Under the pieces are notes generated by a model. The model saw only the letters and a list, made by a program, of their open reading frames with translations. It ran no database searches and was not told the DNA's origin. Position numbers and translations under genes: made by a program. Shown piece by piece: positions 1 to 9,750 of a DNA stretch of 38,909 nucleotides. Source of the DNA: Poteriospumella lacustris (Eukaryota; Sar; Chrysophyceae; Chromulinales; Dinobryaceae); assembly GCA_008000375.1 (NCBI GenBank), contig SMOI01000184.1, forward strand, positions 27,289-66,197. Reading direction: 5' to 3'. Numbering within the stretch: position 1 is the stretch's first letter; the number at the start of each line of letters is the position of its first letter.

Positions 1-408
1 CGACAGTGACGAAGACATCGACGGCGGAGCCGTGCGATTCAACGCACCGCGATCACGGGCCGGACGATAGACATCGGGTTTGGGACAGCCACCACTTTGA
101 GGACGAAGCCGACCACTGCCACGGCAGCAGCACTGTAACTATACTTATTCTTCGCTTTGTTCACCACGATTCTGAGTGCTCGTCGTTGCACCTGTCAGGA
201 CCTACTGTATGTCGCTCACTACCACCACTGTCAACTAACTGAGCATCGAAAGGGAGAACAAACGAGAGACGTATATAATTACAATGCCGCGGCGGCTTGT
301 CGACCTCCAGTAGCCACCATGTCTCCTGTCACCGATGTCTATCGTCCGGCCCGTGATCGCGGTGCGTTGAATCGCACGGCTCCGCCGTCGATGTCTTCGT
401 CACTGTCG
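1..408. repeat. Inverted repeat: tail-to-tail gene ends, arms 1-77 and 332-408
   Basis: The 77-bp arms are perfectly complementary. Going inward, the flanks still align with gaps: the left flank shares GAGG, CGA, AAGCCG, GGCA, TGTAA, TATA and TTTGTTC blocks, in order, with the reverse complement of the right flank. The duplication therefore included 3' untranslated sequence that has since diverged. The centre at roughly 160-240 is unpaired. This gap holds only the two 3' flanks and no further gene. Confidence 0.85.
2..70 (+). CDS. 3' end (partial) of a second copy of the myristoylated EF-hand-like protein gene
   Basis: The first 70 bases read, in frame 2, as the last 22 codons and TAG stop of a protein whose C-terminus is identical to that of the complete minus-strand gene at 339-2546 (ends ...RSRAGR). 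Bases 1-77 are a perfect reverse complement of 332-408, so the two genes face each other tail to tail with about 260 bp between them. Everything upstream lies outside the window. The identity covers every synonymous site and ends 7 bp after the stop. The flanks beyond it are related but diverged, which argues for a real paralogue rather than an assembly fold-back. Function is that of the complete copy, which is itself unknown. Confidence 0.72.
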   Translation, partial: DSDEDIDGGAVRFNAPRSRAGR

Positions 409-2546
409 CCCTCCAACGGGTTGCCGCTCTTCTCGTGAGCGAAGTCACGGTCTTCGTGTCGTCGCAGACGACGACGAGATCCCGCCGCCGGCGCCGCCGC
501 CGTCGTTCCGATCGGCGTCGGTACGCCGCCCAGATCTGCGTTCAGGCGGGCACGTCGCTGGTCATCTTCGTGACCGAGCCCATCTCGGTCGGGCATGAAG
601 CCGGCGCTGCGGTTGCCCGCGGCACGCGGCTTCGGCGGCGTCTCGAACTCCTCGCTGTGCTTCAGGATCGGCAGCGGCTCGTCGCGCACCTTCTTCTCCT
701 CGCGGACGGGTGTCTCTGGTTGCTTGCCGTCGTCGATGCTGCTGCTATCCTTGTCGTCGGCGTCCTTCGCGCTGGGCTTGTCGTCGATCTGCGGCTTCGA
801 CTCTCGGCGCGGCAGCGGCGTCGGCGGATCGTTCGGCCGCCGCTTCTCATCCGCCTTCTCCACCGGCGGCTTCGACCCGAAACAGCCGCAGGTTGTGCTG
901 GCTACCGGTGCTGTGGGCTTCTTGTCGTCTGCTTTCTTGTCGTCCGCCGGAACCTGGATTGTCGGCGGCGTCTTCGGCTCGGCTACGACCGGCGGAGGCG
1001 GCGTCGGCTTCGGAACCTCCTTCGGCTTCTCTGGCTCCTTCGGCTTCACGGCTTCCTTCGGCGGCTCTGGGGCCTTCACCTCCGGTACTGGCTGTCGCGG
1101 CTTCGCCTGCGGAGCCGGTGGTGGTGGGAGCCGTTGCTGCGACTGCCGCAGAATCGACGTGTCCTTCAGATCCGACCACTCCGTCGACCAGCGGAACGGC
1201 GAAATGCCCGTCACCACCGCGTCATACCGGATCGGCACTCCGCGCGTCGCGAACGATGTCGTCCGCAGATATGCCTCGTCGAAGAACGACACAAACCCTT
1301 CCACGTGCACCACGCCGTCCAGCTCGAACCGTCGCGCCAGCATCACCGCGTCTTCCGGCTCCAGACGGTCCGACGGAAACGCCGGCACCTCGACCGACTC
1401 CGACGCGTCGTCGTCGGTGCCATCGCGACTGTTCGCCTTGCCGTCTTGCGCATCGTCTTCGTCGTCGTCGTTGCTGTCGTCTAACGGGCTGCGCTCGTTG
1501 CCCGACTGGTTCTTCGGGCGGTTCTCTTTGTCGTCGTCGGCCTTGCGTTTGCCCGAGTACTTCTGCTTGATGGTCTTCGCTGCCTTCGTGTACAGCGTCT
1601 CGCACATCGACGAGTTCGCCGCCAGTCGCACCACATAGAACGCCGTCTTCCCGCAGATCTCCATCAGACTGCGCTCGAAGATCGCCACCTTCACCACGTC
1701 CTCCACCTCCGCCGTCGGCGCCGCCTTGTCGCTCGCGTTGGTCTTCTTCGCACTGCTCGACGGCTTCGACTCCTTCAGCACCGAGAACGATGTCAGCAGC
1801 TCCTCGCGGACGAATAACCACAGCGCCAGTAGCTTCTGGGCACTGCGATCCAGGCGGTTCGTGAAGTGTGACCGTCGCGTGTTCACGTCGTCGACCTCGT
1901 CCGGCTTCACGTTCGGATACACTTGTTCGTTCAGCGCCAGCATGTCCAGACTCATGCGCACAGCATTCGCCGCTGACTTCGCACACCGCAGCGTGTGAGG
2001 CGTGCAGAAGAAATCCAGAAACTCCGGCACATTCACCGCTCCGTTGCCGTCGTCGAACCGCGCCGCAATCAACTGCAGCTCCGCCTTCTGCACATTCTCC
2101 GTCGCGCCATACACTTGCTTCATGAACTCCAGCTTCGGCAAACTCGATACAATGTGGCCGTCCTCTGTCGCCAGCGCCATGAAGATGTCCTCGCGGAACT
2201 GCACAAAGTCCTTGCGCATGATCTCGATGGCTTCGCCGAGCTCGGCGTTTAGCGGCTGGATGTGGCTGAAGATCTCGCTCTCGTTTGTCGAGTGGATCAA
2301 CTGTCGCACAGAGTCCAAGTCGCTGCTCGTGCCCACTACCCATTTCAATGTCTCCAATCGCTTCGTCGCGATCTCACTGCGTTGCTCCTCCACCGTCAGC
2401 ATGTTCACCAATACTTCGATTTTGAACCGCAGCAAGTTCTCCTCCTCGTGGGATCGCTCTTGTGCATTCTTCAGCTGCAGTCGCAAGTCTTCGATCTGCC
2501 GCAGATATTCGGTGTTATCTTGCGGCTTGGAACTCGTGCAACCCAT
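339..2546 (-). CDS. Probable N-myristoylated protein with coiled coil, degenerate EF-hands and proline-rich tail
   Basis: An intact 735-residue single-exon frame runs from ATG at 2546 to TAG at 339. The N-terminus MGCTSSK has Gly2 and Cys3, the classic pattern for N-myristoylation plus palmitoylation, so membrane attachment is likely (inference). Residues about 12-75 are charged and heptad-like (coiled coil). Around 164-175 the stretch FDDGNGAVNVPE has EF-hand loop spacing with Gly at position 6 and Glu at 12, but Phe at position 1. A similar degenerate loop lies near 407-418. Residues about 335-385 are acidic and lysine-rich. About 465-570 is rich in Pro, Lys and Glu. The tail is Arg-rich. 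Codons are GC-rich with many TCG and GTC. Its last codons are duplicated at the left edge of the window. Calcium binding is uncertain because the loops are imperfect. I do not recognise the family. Confidence 0.8.
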   Translation of the reverse strand: MGCTSSKPQDNTEYLRQIEDLRLQLKNAQERSHEEENLLRFKIEVLVNMLTVEEQRSEIATKRLETLKWVVGTSSDLDSVRQLIHSTNESEIFSHIQPLNAELGEAIEIMRKDFVQFREDIFMALATEDGHIVSSLPKLEFMKQVYGATENVQKAELQLIAARFDDGNGAVNVPEFLDFFCTPHTLRCAKSAANAVRMSLDMLALNEQVYPNVKPDEVDDVNTRRSHFTNRLDRSAQKLLALWLFVREELLTSFSVLKESKPSSSAKKTNASDKAAPTAEVEDVVKVAIFERSLMEICGKTAFYVVRLAANSSMCETLYTKAAKTIKQKYSGKRKADDDKENRPKNQSGNERSPLDDSNDDDEDDAQDGKANSRDGTDDDASESVEVPAFPSDRLEPEDAVMLARRFELDGVVHVEGFVSFFDEAYLRTTSFATRGVPIRYDAVVTGISPFRWSTEWSDLKDTSILRQSQQRLPPPPAPQAKPRQPVPEVKAPEPPKEAVKPKEPEKPKEVPKPTPPPPVVAEPKTPPTIQVPADDKKADDKKPTAPVASTTCGCFGSKPPVEKADEKRRPNDPPTPLPRRESKPQIDDKPSAKDADDKDSSSIDDGKQPETPVREEKKVRDEPLPILKHSEEFETPPKPRAAGNRSAGFMPDRDGLGHEDDQRRARLNADLGGVPTPIGTTAAAPAAGSRRRLRRHEDRDFAHEKSGNPLEGDSDEDIDGGAVRFNAPRSRAGR

Positions 2547-3187
2547 AGTGGCGACAGATGACTAGTTGTAGATGAAAACGTCTCGCGGAAAAGTCGATAA
2601 TATAAACAATGATTTCACAATTTAAACTCTACGATATATATTCTTTTGTACCGCGACAATAGTCACGTGCTTTCTGATTCTATATTCTGTTTCGTAAAAG
2701 AAAAAGATGCATATGCAGGAGAAAGGATCTCGACTTTGTTTTCAAACGACGATGCGCCGATGGCAGTTCAAGTCCAGCAGAGGTCCAACGGATGAAACGC
2801 AAATCCAACCGACGGACTATTAGGTGGCGCCATCCGTCAGAGACAGCCCTCTGAGCATTGGCCCAACGGCCACCGCAGATCGTCATCGTGTCAAACTAAG
2901 TTCCGCTGTCGTGTCAGCTGCAATTTTTGGCGGTAAGTAATTAAGTGGTCTCTATTCTGTAGTTCTGGTCGAAGTCTCAGCAGATTATTGATAATTTTTC
3001 AGGTATGCTTATGAAAGGAAACAAAGGAGGGATCCAAAGACTTCATTTCTAAAGGTGCCAACTGTTGTGAAGAAAAAAAAAACAACAGTTCGATTCGTTG
3101 CCACGTCAATTGCCGCAGCAATTTCTTTTTCGCTCTGACGTCACCATTCAATCTGTCAGCCGATCACTTGTGTATTTGTGAAGTGTA
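2547..3187. promoter_or_regulatory. Divergent promoter region, no gene seen
   Basis: This 641-bp gap separates the starts of the myristoylated-protein gene (minus) and the histidine kinase gene (plus). It is AT-richer than either gene. A TATATT-like element lies about 55 bp upstream of the minus-strand ATG (near 2598-2606, read on the minus strand). A perfect TGACGTCA is at 3136-3143. Only short shadow frames occur, with no splice-supported coding. Confidence 0.45.
3136..3143. promoter_or_regulatory. CRE/ATF-type palindrome TGACGTCA
   Basis: The exact 8-bp bZIP (CRE) consensus palindrome lies 44 bp upstream of the histidine kinase ATG. CRE-like TGACGT elements are known to drive CO2/cAMP-responsive transcription in diatoms. 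Whether this one is used is inference. One 8-mer can occur by chance, but its position close to the start makes it a fair candidate. Confidence 0.35.
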
Positions 3188-6100
3188 ATGGCGACGGTCA
3201 AGTCAGCTGACGACGGGTCCAATGTGGGCAAGAAACCGTCAAAGTTGTTACAGATCAATTGGTGGTATGGACTCGACAGCTGGGAGTCAGAAAGGAAGCT
3301 ACATCTGCACCAGATGCAATCGAATTCGTTTTTCTTGTCCAAATTTTTATTACTGGCAATTGTTACATATATTGTCTTGCTCAACTGGTCCCACATCTTC
3401 TACAGCGTTCGCTTCGACGACTCGGTGTATGTGAATTTCTTCCTGACGGTACCGCTGACGGCTTTCTTCTGCATCTTTGTCACAGCTCTTCATGCACTGA
3501 TACCACCTGAAATGATCGTTCATGATCGGTTTGTGCAGTTGATGATGTATTTGATGGCGCTGTGGATAGTCATAGCCTTCAACGGTGTTCAGTCGCTCCT
3601 GACCCGCTTCGATCTCTGTTCGCCGATGCGGATGGTTGCCGATATCGATTGCAGCGATGGTTTCTATTTCCCGGTGGAACTGGTCGTCATTGAGTTGTTT
3701 CTACCGGTGTTGATTCAGCATGCCTTTCCGAACTTCGGATGGGTGCCACTGCTCGCCATGTACCTCGTGGTGTTCGTCCTGGTGCTCACGTTCGCCGCGT
3801 ATTCGGGCGCCGTAGAATCTGCTCCATTGCTGATAGTCTCCACCATTTACTCGTTGGGTTCGTTGTTTACATTGCGTAGTGAGGCATTGAAGAGTTATCA
3901 GCTCAGTTTAGACGTCGAAGAGCGACGTTCGATCGAACAAGAAGCCACCTTGGGCCAACGGTTGCGGACGATGATCAGTGGCGTGGCCCACGACTTGAAA
4001 TCAGTACGTTCTCTCTTCTTGACGCTTATAACTTCGTCTTGTTTCTTACTTTTAATAACATTGACCTGTGTTTTCTTGGTGGATACAGCCGCTGTCGGCG
4101 TTGGCGTTGGGGTTGGAGAGCGTCAAGCAGCTGTCGCAGCAAGCGCAACAACAGACGAAACAACAGCAGCAGCTCCAGAAAGCCAGGGGACAAGTCTGTC
4201 CAGAGGCAGAGCGAGTGCAAAACGAAGCCAATGAATACAATAACATCATCGAATGGATGGAGGCCACCAAGGACGCCATGGCCACCATCATCAGTCGCTG
4301 TGTCGATGTCAATCAAGCCCTCAGTGGTGTACCTTTGACGCCGACGTATGGATTGGTCCATTTAAACGAAGAAGTCAACACCGTGATTCAATTTTATCGT
4401 GAAGAAAGTCCTCAAGCACAGATTACTGTGCGTTGGGAGCCTCATCTACCTGCCCAAGAGTCACTCCCCGCCGATTGTTGGTCCAACGTCGTGACCGATC
4501 GCGTATGGTTCGTGCAAAGTTTGATGTGTTTCGTCGGGAACGCGGTGAAGTTCTGTGATTATTCGTCTCAACGACGGCACGAAGTCGATGTCTCGATCAC
4601 GTTGGTCGATACAGCGGCGGTACCGGGGGTCTCGTGCGATTCGATGTCGATGAAAACGATGCGTAGCAACTTGAAACGGAAGGTGTCTCGTTTACCCTCC
4701 ACGCCCACCCCACCCACGGTACATACGAAGTTTATTCGCGTAGAGGTCCATGATTGTGGGGTAGGGGTAGCACCAGAAGTACGCCCGGCCTTGTTTACGT
4801 TCTCGGGGCATCGGTTGACGCAGATGCAAGTGGGTGGGACGGGCTTGGGGTTGTATACGATGGCGAATCGTATTGTCGCGTTAGGTGGTCGCTTTGGGTA
4901 TTCTCCCCGGTATTTACCGACGGGAGAAGAGAAAGGGTCCATGTTTTGGTTCGAAGTACCGTACGATCGCGACGTCTTCGTCGAAGGAATGGACCCGCAT
5001 CGCGGTGGCCGGCTACAGCAGCAGGGCGGTCATCACCATCATCCGCCGCATGGGACGCACAGCAATGGTGGCTCACCCCATCGGGTGAAGACGTCCCGTG
5101 GACCAACCACCACAACACCAACCATCGGTGCGGTCGCAGCGGCATCGTCGTCGTCAATCGGATCCAGTGGTCTCGACTCCGCGTTCGACGGGGCCTCGGA
5201 CCATGACAAACTGGTACGTAGCCAGCAACTGTTGTTGCAATCGAGTGGCGAAGACTCCACGGACCTCGTCCCCGATTCCTTCTCGACGATCCAACCGATC
5301 AAACCCATCCACGTGCCACCGTTGAGACAGTCGCCGTCCAAGCGGGGCATCACACCCACGTTGCCGGCCTCCATGGACCTCGATGACCACGGAACCACCG
5401 CCACCGCTCAACGGAGGGCGATGACCATTGACCCTTCGTCTCGACCCCCGTCGTTTGTGACGTCGTTGGATTCGCAGGGTACCACCGGCCACGATGCTGC
5501 GATGGCGTCGGGTGTGGTGACCAACAGTCACAGCGCCAGTCTCAAGGTCGCCGTAGACGATCGTAGTGTTGTCTCCCTGGCCACGAGTGATCACCCCACT
5601 GTCACCCTGACTGATGCGTGGGCCTTGTCGCATGAACCAGGCGCCATCATCGAGGAGCAGCCAGGTGCGTCGACCGTGGTCGACGATGGAGTGCTACCGT
5701 CCACGGCGCCACCGTCGATGAAGCTACCGCTCGTCGACGAGGTGCCAGGAGGAGGCGGCGGCGAAGGCGGAGGCACACCGCCCAGCGCCATGCTGAAAGC
5801 CGTCGTTGACAAAGAACGTGGTCTGGGCCAACGGAAGGTGTCGTTCTCTGCGCTGCCTCAGACGGTGGCGGCATCGACCGTGCCCCCGCTGCCCTTGTCC
5901 ACGATGACACCCGCGGCGGAGGATCAATCCTCCCCGTCCACCACCAGTGGAACCGCTGCGTCTACCACGGCGCGTGATCGTACGACGAGTGAAAACGATG
6001 CGATGTCGGTGATGTCGGTGGTCACGCCGCGTCGGGTCACGGGTCTCCGTATTCTCGTCGTCGACGACTCGTTGCCCATTCGTAAAATGTGTGCGATGAT

Positions 6101-6989
6101 TCTGAAGCAAAAGGGTCACACCGTCGAGACGGCGTCGAATGGCAAAGAAGCGCTGCACAAGATGATGGCGTCGATTCTGGCCCGACAGATGCAAGAGGAA
6201 CAGCAGCGACAGCTCTTGGGCATCCCCTCGGCCGCCAGCGGTGGTGGTGGGGACGATGGGAAACAAGCCTCCTACGATGATCTGACCGGTGGTGACGGCA
6301 GTATGAAAGGCAGTGTGAATGGCAGTGTAACCGGCAGTGTGAATGGCAGTGTGAACGGCAGTGGGAAGATCTTCACGGTCTCGTCGCGCTGTGAGACGCC
6401 GGGGGCTGCTGCGGATGCGACGGTGGTGAAGACGACCATTGATGCGATGGGTGGTGGTGGTGCTGCTGCTCCTGCTGCGGCTTCTTCTGCGACGGGTGCG
6501 AGAGTCACGGCAACGGCGGCCACCGTAGCGGCGGCGGCTGCTGCGCAATGTGAGAAACAGCAACAAGTCCTGCTGCGCCGTGGGTTTACGTTGGTCGGCC
6601 ATCAGTTCTCGACGAGTTCGATCATGGATCACATCGTCGTCGACGCGACGAACGCGATGATCTACGATTTGGTGTTGATGGACATTCAGATGCCCGTGAT
6701 GGATGGCATCGAAGCGATGCGTCGGTTCCGGTCGTTTGAAGAAGAATTGTTGTTGCAATCGACGTCGTTGGCCTCGACGTCCTCCGCGATCACGCGTGGA
6801 TCGGTGGAAGATCTCGCGTCGGTGGCGCATTCGCAGGTGGTGGCGTTGCAGTTGCCGGTGATTGCGATGTCGGCGAGTTCGGACGGTGCGATCATTGCCC
6901 AGGCGATCGCCGCGGGCATGTCGCATTTCATTGCGAAGCCGTTTCAGATGCAGCAATTCGATACGATCATATCCGAGCTGATGTATTGA
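3188..6989 (+). CDS. Transmembrane hybrid sensor histidine kinase with interrupted receiver domain
   Basis: Two exons, 3188-4003 and 4089-6989, flank an 85-bp intron (GTACGT...ATACAG, phase 0), giving about 1238 residues. Splicing rebuilds the H-box VAHDLKS-PLSA, with phospho-acceptor His268. Residues about 45-235 hold five to six membrane segments and no recognisable ligand domain, so it is an integral-membrane sensor. The ATPase domain follows: N-box NAVKF at about 423, G1 HDCGVG at about 493, G2 GGTGLGL at about 521 and an FWFEVPY end. A low-complexity linker of about 350 residues rich in Ser, Thr, Pro and Gly leads to a receiver domain (LRILVVDDS at about 925). The acceptor Asp1137 in LMDIQMPVMDG and the Lys of IAKPF are present. 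DD and the acceptor Asp are about 206 residues apart, against the usual 45 or so, because of a Gly/Ala/Ser-rich insert with 12-bp repeats. Predicted reaction: ATP-dependent His autophosphorylation, then transfer to Asp1137. The stimulus is unknown. Confidence 0.9.
6297..6365 (+). repeat. 12-bp coding repeat (GGCAGTGTGAAT), about 5.7 copies
   Basis: Five tandem 12-mers plus a partial one encode a Gly-Ser-Val-Asn-like repeat inside the receiver-domain insert of the histidine kinase. The copies differ by one to three bases. Phase is kept because the unit is a multiple of three. Confidence 0.85.
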
Positions 6990-9750
6990 CACCGCCCTCC
7001 ACCACCCCGTCTGCTGTGCGTGCCCCAAGCTGTCGTAATACATACAGTACATACCCCGAGGACCCTGCCCCTCTCCTTGTCGTTGACCCTCCTGCTGCTG
7101 CTCTCCCTTCCCATTGGCGTCTTCTGTCGTGTTTGTGTGGGCGTGGGGGCTCTGTTTTGCCCCCATCCCTGCTCCCCTGCTCCCCTGCTCCCTTACCGTG
7201 TGTTGCTTGGTCTGTGGCGTTCGTTTGACGCGTGGTTTGTCTCCTGTTGGTTCGTTCGTTCGTTCGTTCGTTTGTCTGTTCGTTTGTGTCTCTCTGTCGT
7301 TTGCTCGTGGTGGTCCCAACGCGCTTCCCCCGACAAACGTCACTGTCCCTGTCGTTTCCCCCGTTTGAAGCTCCCCCCCCCGTTTGTTCTCCCGCGCACT
7401 TCTCTCGCGCGCTGCTCTTCCCTCCGTGTCTCTTCTCACTCGAATCTCTCTCGAATCTCTCTCTCTCTCTCGCTCTCCCTCTGCCTGTTTATTGTCCCCT
7501 TCGGCTCTCTGTCTCTCTGTTGGCTGTCATCTGTCTGATCTCCTCCCGCCCCCTGCTCCCCTTCCCCCTCCCCTTCCCCCCTTGTCTGTCGTGGATATAC
7601 GTTATCGTTGCGCTCCTTTTGCTTTGCTCTTTGGTTTCGTCTCTCATCGGTGAACGAGGCTCTTCCCGTGGCCCAATCTCATGCCCCGTCCCCCATCGCA
7701 AGGCCCTGTCCAGCAGTGCTCGGCTCTGCTCGGCTCATCCTTCCCCCTGCCCCCGCTATATCTCCGCGCTCTCTTCGCTCTGTTTCTCTTTCTCCGTTTG
7801 TCATCTCTTACATTGTTTACGCAATCGCTGTCGGTTCGCTTCGGTTCGCTTTGGTTCGCTTTGTTTCGGGTCGCTTGTGTCGATGGTCGCACTGGCGTCT
7901 GCTGCGGGGCCATCGTTGCCTGCGTGTGTGGGCCTGTGCTGTGTATGCTCTTAGAGGAGGTGTCTGTCGGCTGTGCTGTGTCCTGTGTGTTTTCGTACAG
8001 TGTCTCTGCGCGGTAGACATTCCCCCCTCCCCCCGCGTATCTCTCTCACCATCATCGTCGTCTTTGTTACCCCCATTGCTGCTGCGTCCGCTCTGCTGAG
8101 CCAGTACCTGTGCCCTGCGTCTGTGTCCTGTGTCCTGTGTGTGCATTTCCTTTTGTAGTTCGAATGTGTCGTGGGTTGGGAGGGCCCCTCTGGCGGCCGC
8201 CCACCCGCTGCTCTATATTTACCTGTTCTTCCGTTCGTTTCCACTCAAAACGTATTCAACCATCAAACGAATCTCATTTCCATTGGTTAGGCGCCCTCGC
8301 TCGGCATCCGTCTCTGCTCCTCTCACGCAGCAGACCCCATTCCACCCTCTACACACCACCCCTTGTCTCTCTCATAGCTGTTACATACATTTGCTTCTCT
8401 CTCTCACTCGTTAACTCTCCCTCTGCCCCTGCTCTGTCTCTGTCTCTGTTGTTTGTCACTCTATTGTATGGTACATGGCTTCTCCTACCCCCTCCCCACT
8501 CCTCTTATCTCTCAAAGAGTATATTCGTTTCACAACTCGTCTATCTCTCTCCCCCCTCCCCTTCTCTTCCCCCTGAGTCTCTGTGTCTATATGTGTGTGT
8601 GTGCGTGCGCTCGGTGGGTGTGGTCGCGGCATGTTTGTCTCATGCAGGCAGTGACGGTCACTGCCACTGCCACTGCCACTGCCACTGCCACTGCCACCGC
8701 CACGGCCATTGTCATGGCCGCTACTCCCCGTGCCTCGTCGGTGACCCCGCGTTCTCTGTGCTGCCCCTGGTCCACACACCATGGTCCGGCAGCTGCTGTT
8801 GCTGTCTCTTTCATCACTTGTCTGTCCTGTTCACTTCGCTTCGCGTCACCCGATCGACGCGTCCTGTGTCGATGGGGTCGCCGGCCCTTAGAGAGTCCAC
8901 TGTCGCGGCTTTTTTCAGTTTTCGTTTGGTTTTCGTTTGGTCTGTTGTTTATATCGCTGCGCTTGCTTCGTGTTCGGTATTCGTGTTTGGCTCCCCTTCA
9001 CTGTCCATCGGTTCCTTCATTGATTCGTTCCTTCCTGTGTCCAGCTGTCGGATAGATTGTTTCTGAATGCGGTTTGTGTGTGGGTGTGTCGCCGTGTACC
9101 GGAGGACCAGGACGCCACGGCAAAAAGCCAAACACACGTTTCGATCGTTTCATTTTTACTCGCGTCCAGCGCTCCTATCGTCTCTTTTGTCCCATTCCCC
9201 CACCCAAACCCAAACCCATGTCTCTTTCCACTGCATCATCGCTGGTGGTGATAGTTTGCTGCACTCTGTACCACCGCTGGTAAATGAACAACAACTACTA
9301 CTTCAACTTCTACCACTACTTCTACCACCACCTCTACCAACGAGCGTCCTACACATCACCGTCGCTTCCTACTGCGCTGCTCCACACACAGGTCCCCCTC
9401 CCCCACCACCTAACACACACACACACAAACACAAACAAACTCGGGCAGACGAGGCGAGAGACGAAAGCTGTATGATTACAGACAGGCAGACAGCCCGACA
9501 CAAGCACAGAGAAAGGGAGACACAGAGGCACAGAGAGACGACAGACACGTGAAGTAGTGATCGCACCCCCATCGGGGCACATATCCATCACCACCACCAC
9601 CACCACCGCCACCGCCATAACCACAACAACATCTACTGCTACAATAACTACAAAAACAAAACGACAACTGAAATGGAATGGGGAATGCAATGACAGGAGA
9701 CGGGACAGAAAAAGCCCATCACGTCGCACACGTTGACGAGCCGCGTGTGA
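6990..9750. other. 2.76-kb gene-free spacer between convergent genes, strand-asymmetric and low-complexity
   Basis: This stretch lies between the stop codons of the histidine kinase (plus) and the MFS transporter (minus). From about 7030 to 9060 the plus strand is strongly C/T-rich, with TTCG repeats (7249-7276), a TC run (about 7440-7476) and a C run (7372-7381). From about 9280 the bias reverses and the plus strand becomes A/C-rich, with CA repeats (about 9408-9445) and ACC/CAC repeats (about 9290-9345 and 9587-9621). Open frames of 240 and 318 codons are Ser, Leu, Cys and Arg strings produced by the composition, without domains. Long 3' untranslated regions or a non-coding transcript are possible. 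I see no protein gene. Confidence 0.7.
8647..8707. repeat. Perfect 9-bp palindrome followed by a CACTGC hexamer array
   Basis: GGCAGTGAC, one base, then GTCACTGCC (8647-8665) forms a perfect inverted repeat. Its right arm runs straight into about six tandem CACTGC units that degrade to CACCGC and CACGGC. It may be a by-product of hexamer expansion or a protein site. No function can be assigned. Confidence 0.7.

Noticed and set aside
435-2343. Several 280-370-codon frames overlapping the myristoylated-protein gene on both strands
   Set aside because: They are Arg-, Cys- or Ser-rich shadows of a coherent 735-residue frame.
4026-4234. Histidine kinase ending at 4234 as a separate membrane protein
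   Set aside because: That end is read-through of the intron. Splicing at GTACGT/ATACAG restores a textbook H-box, so the two frames are one gene.
5724-7439. 571-codon minus-strand frame opposite the histidine kinase
   Set aside because: It is antisense to a well-supported kinase and receiver frame and is Arg/His-rich, typical of mirrored GC-rich codons.
7232-9066. Open plus-strand frames of 240 and 318 codons in the gene-free region
   Set aside because: They consist of Ser, Leu, Cys, Val and His strings imposed by C/T-rich and hexamer DNA. Parallel frames in other phases are equally open, and no domain or splice logic appears.
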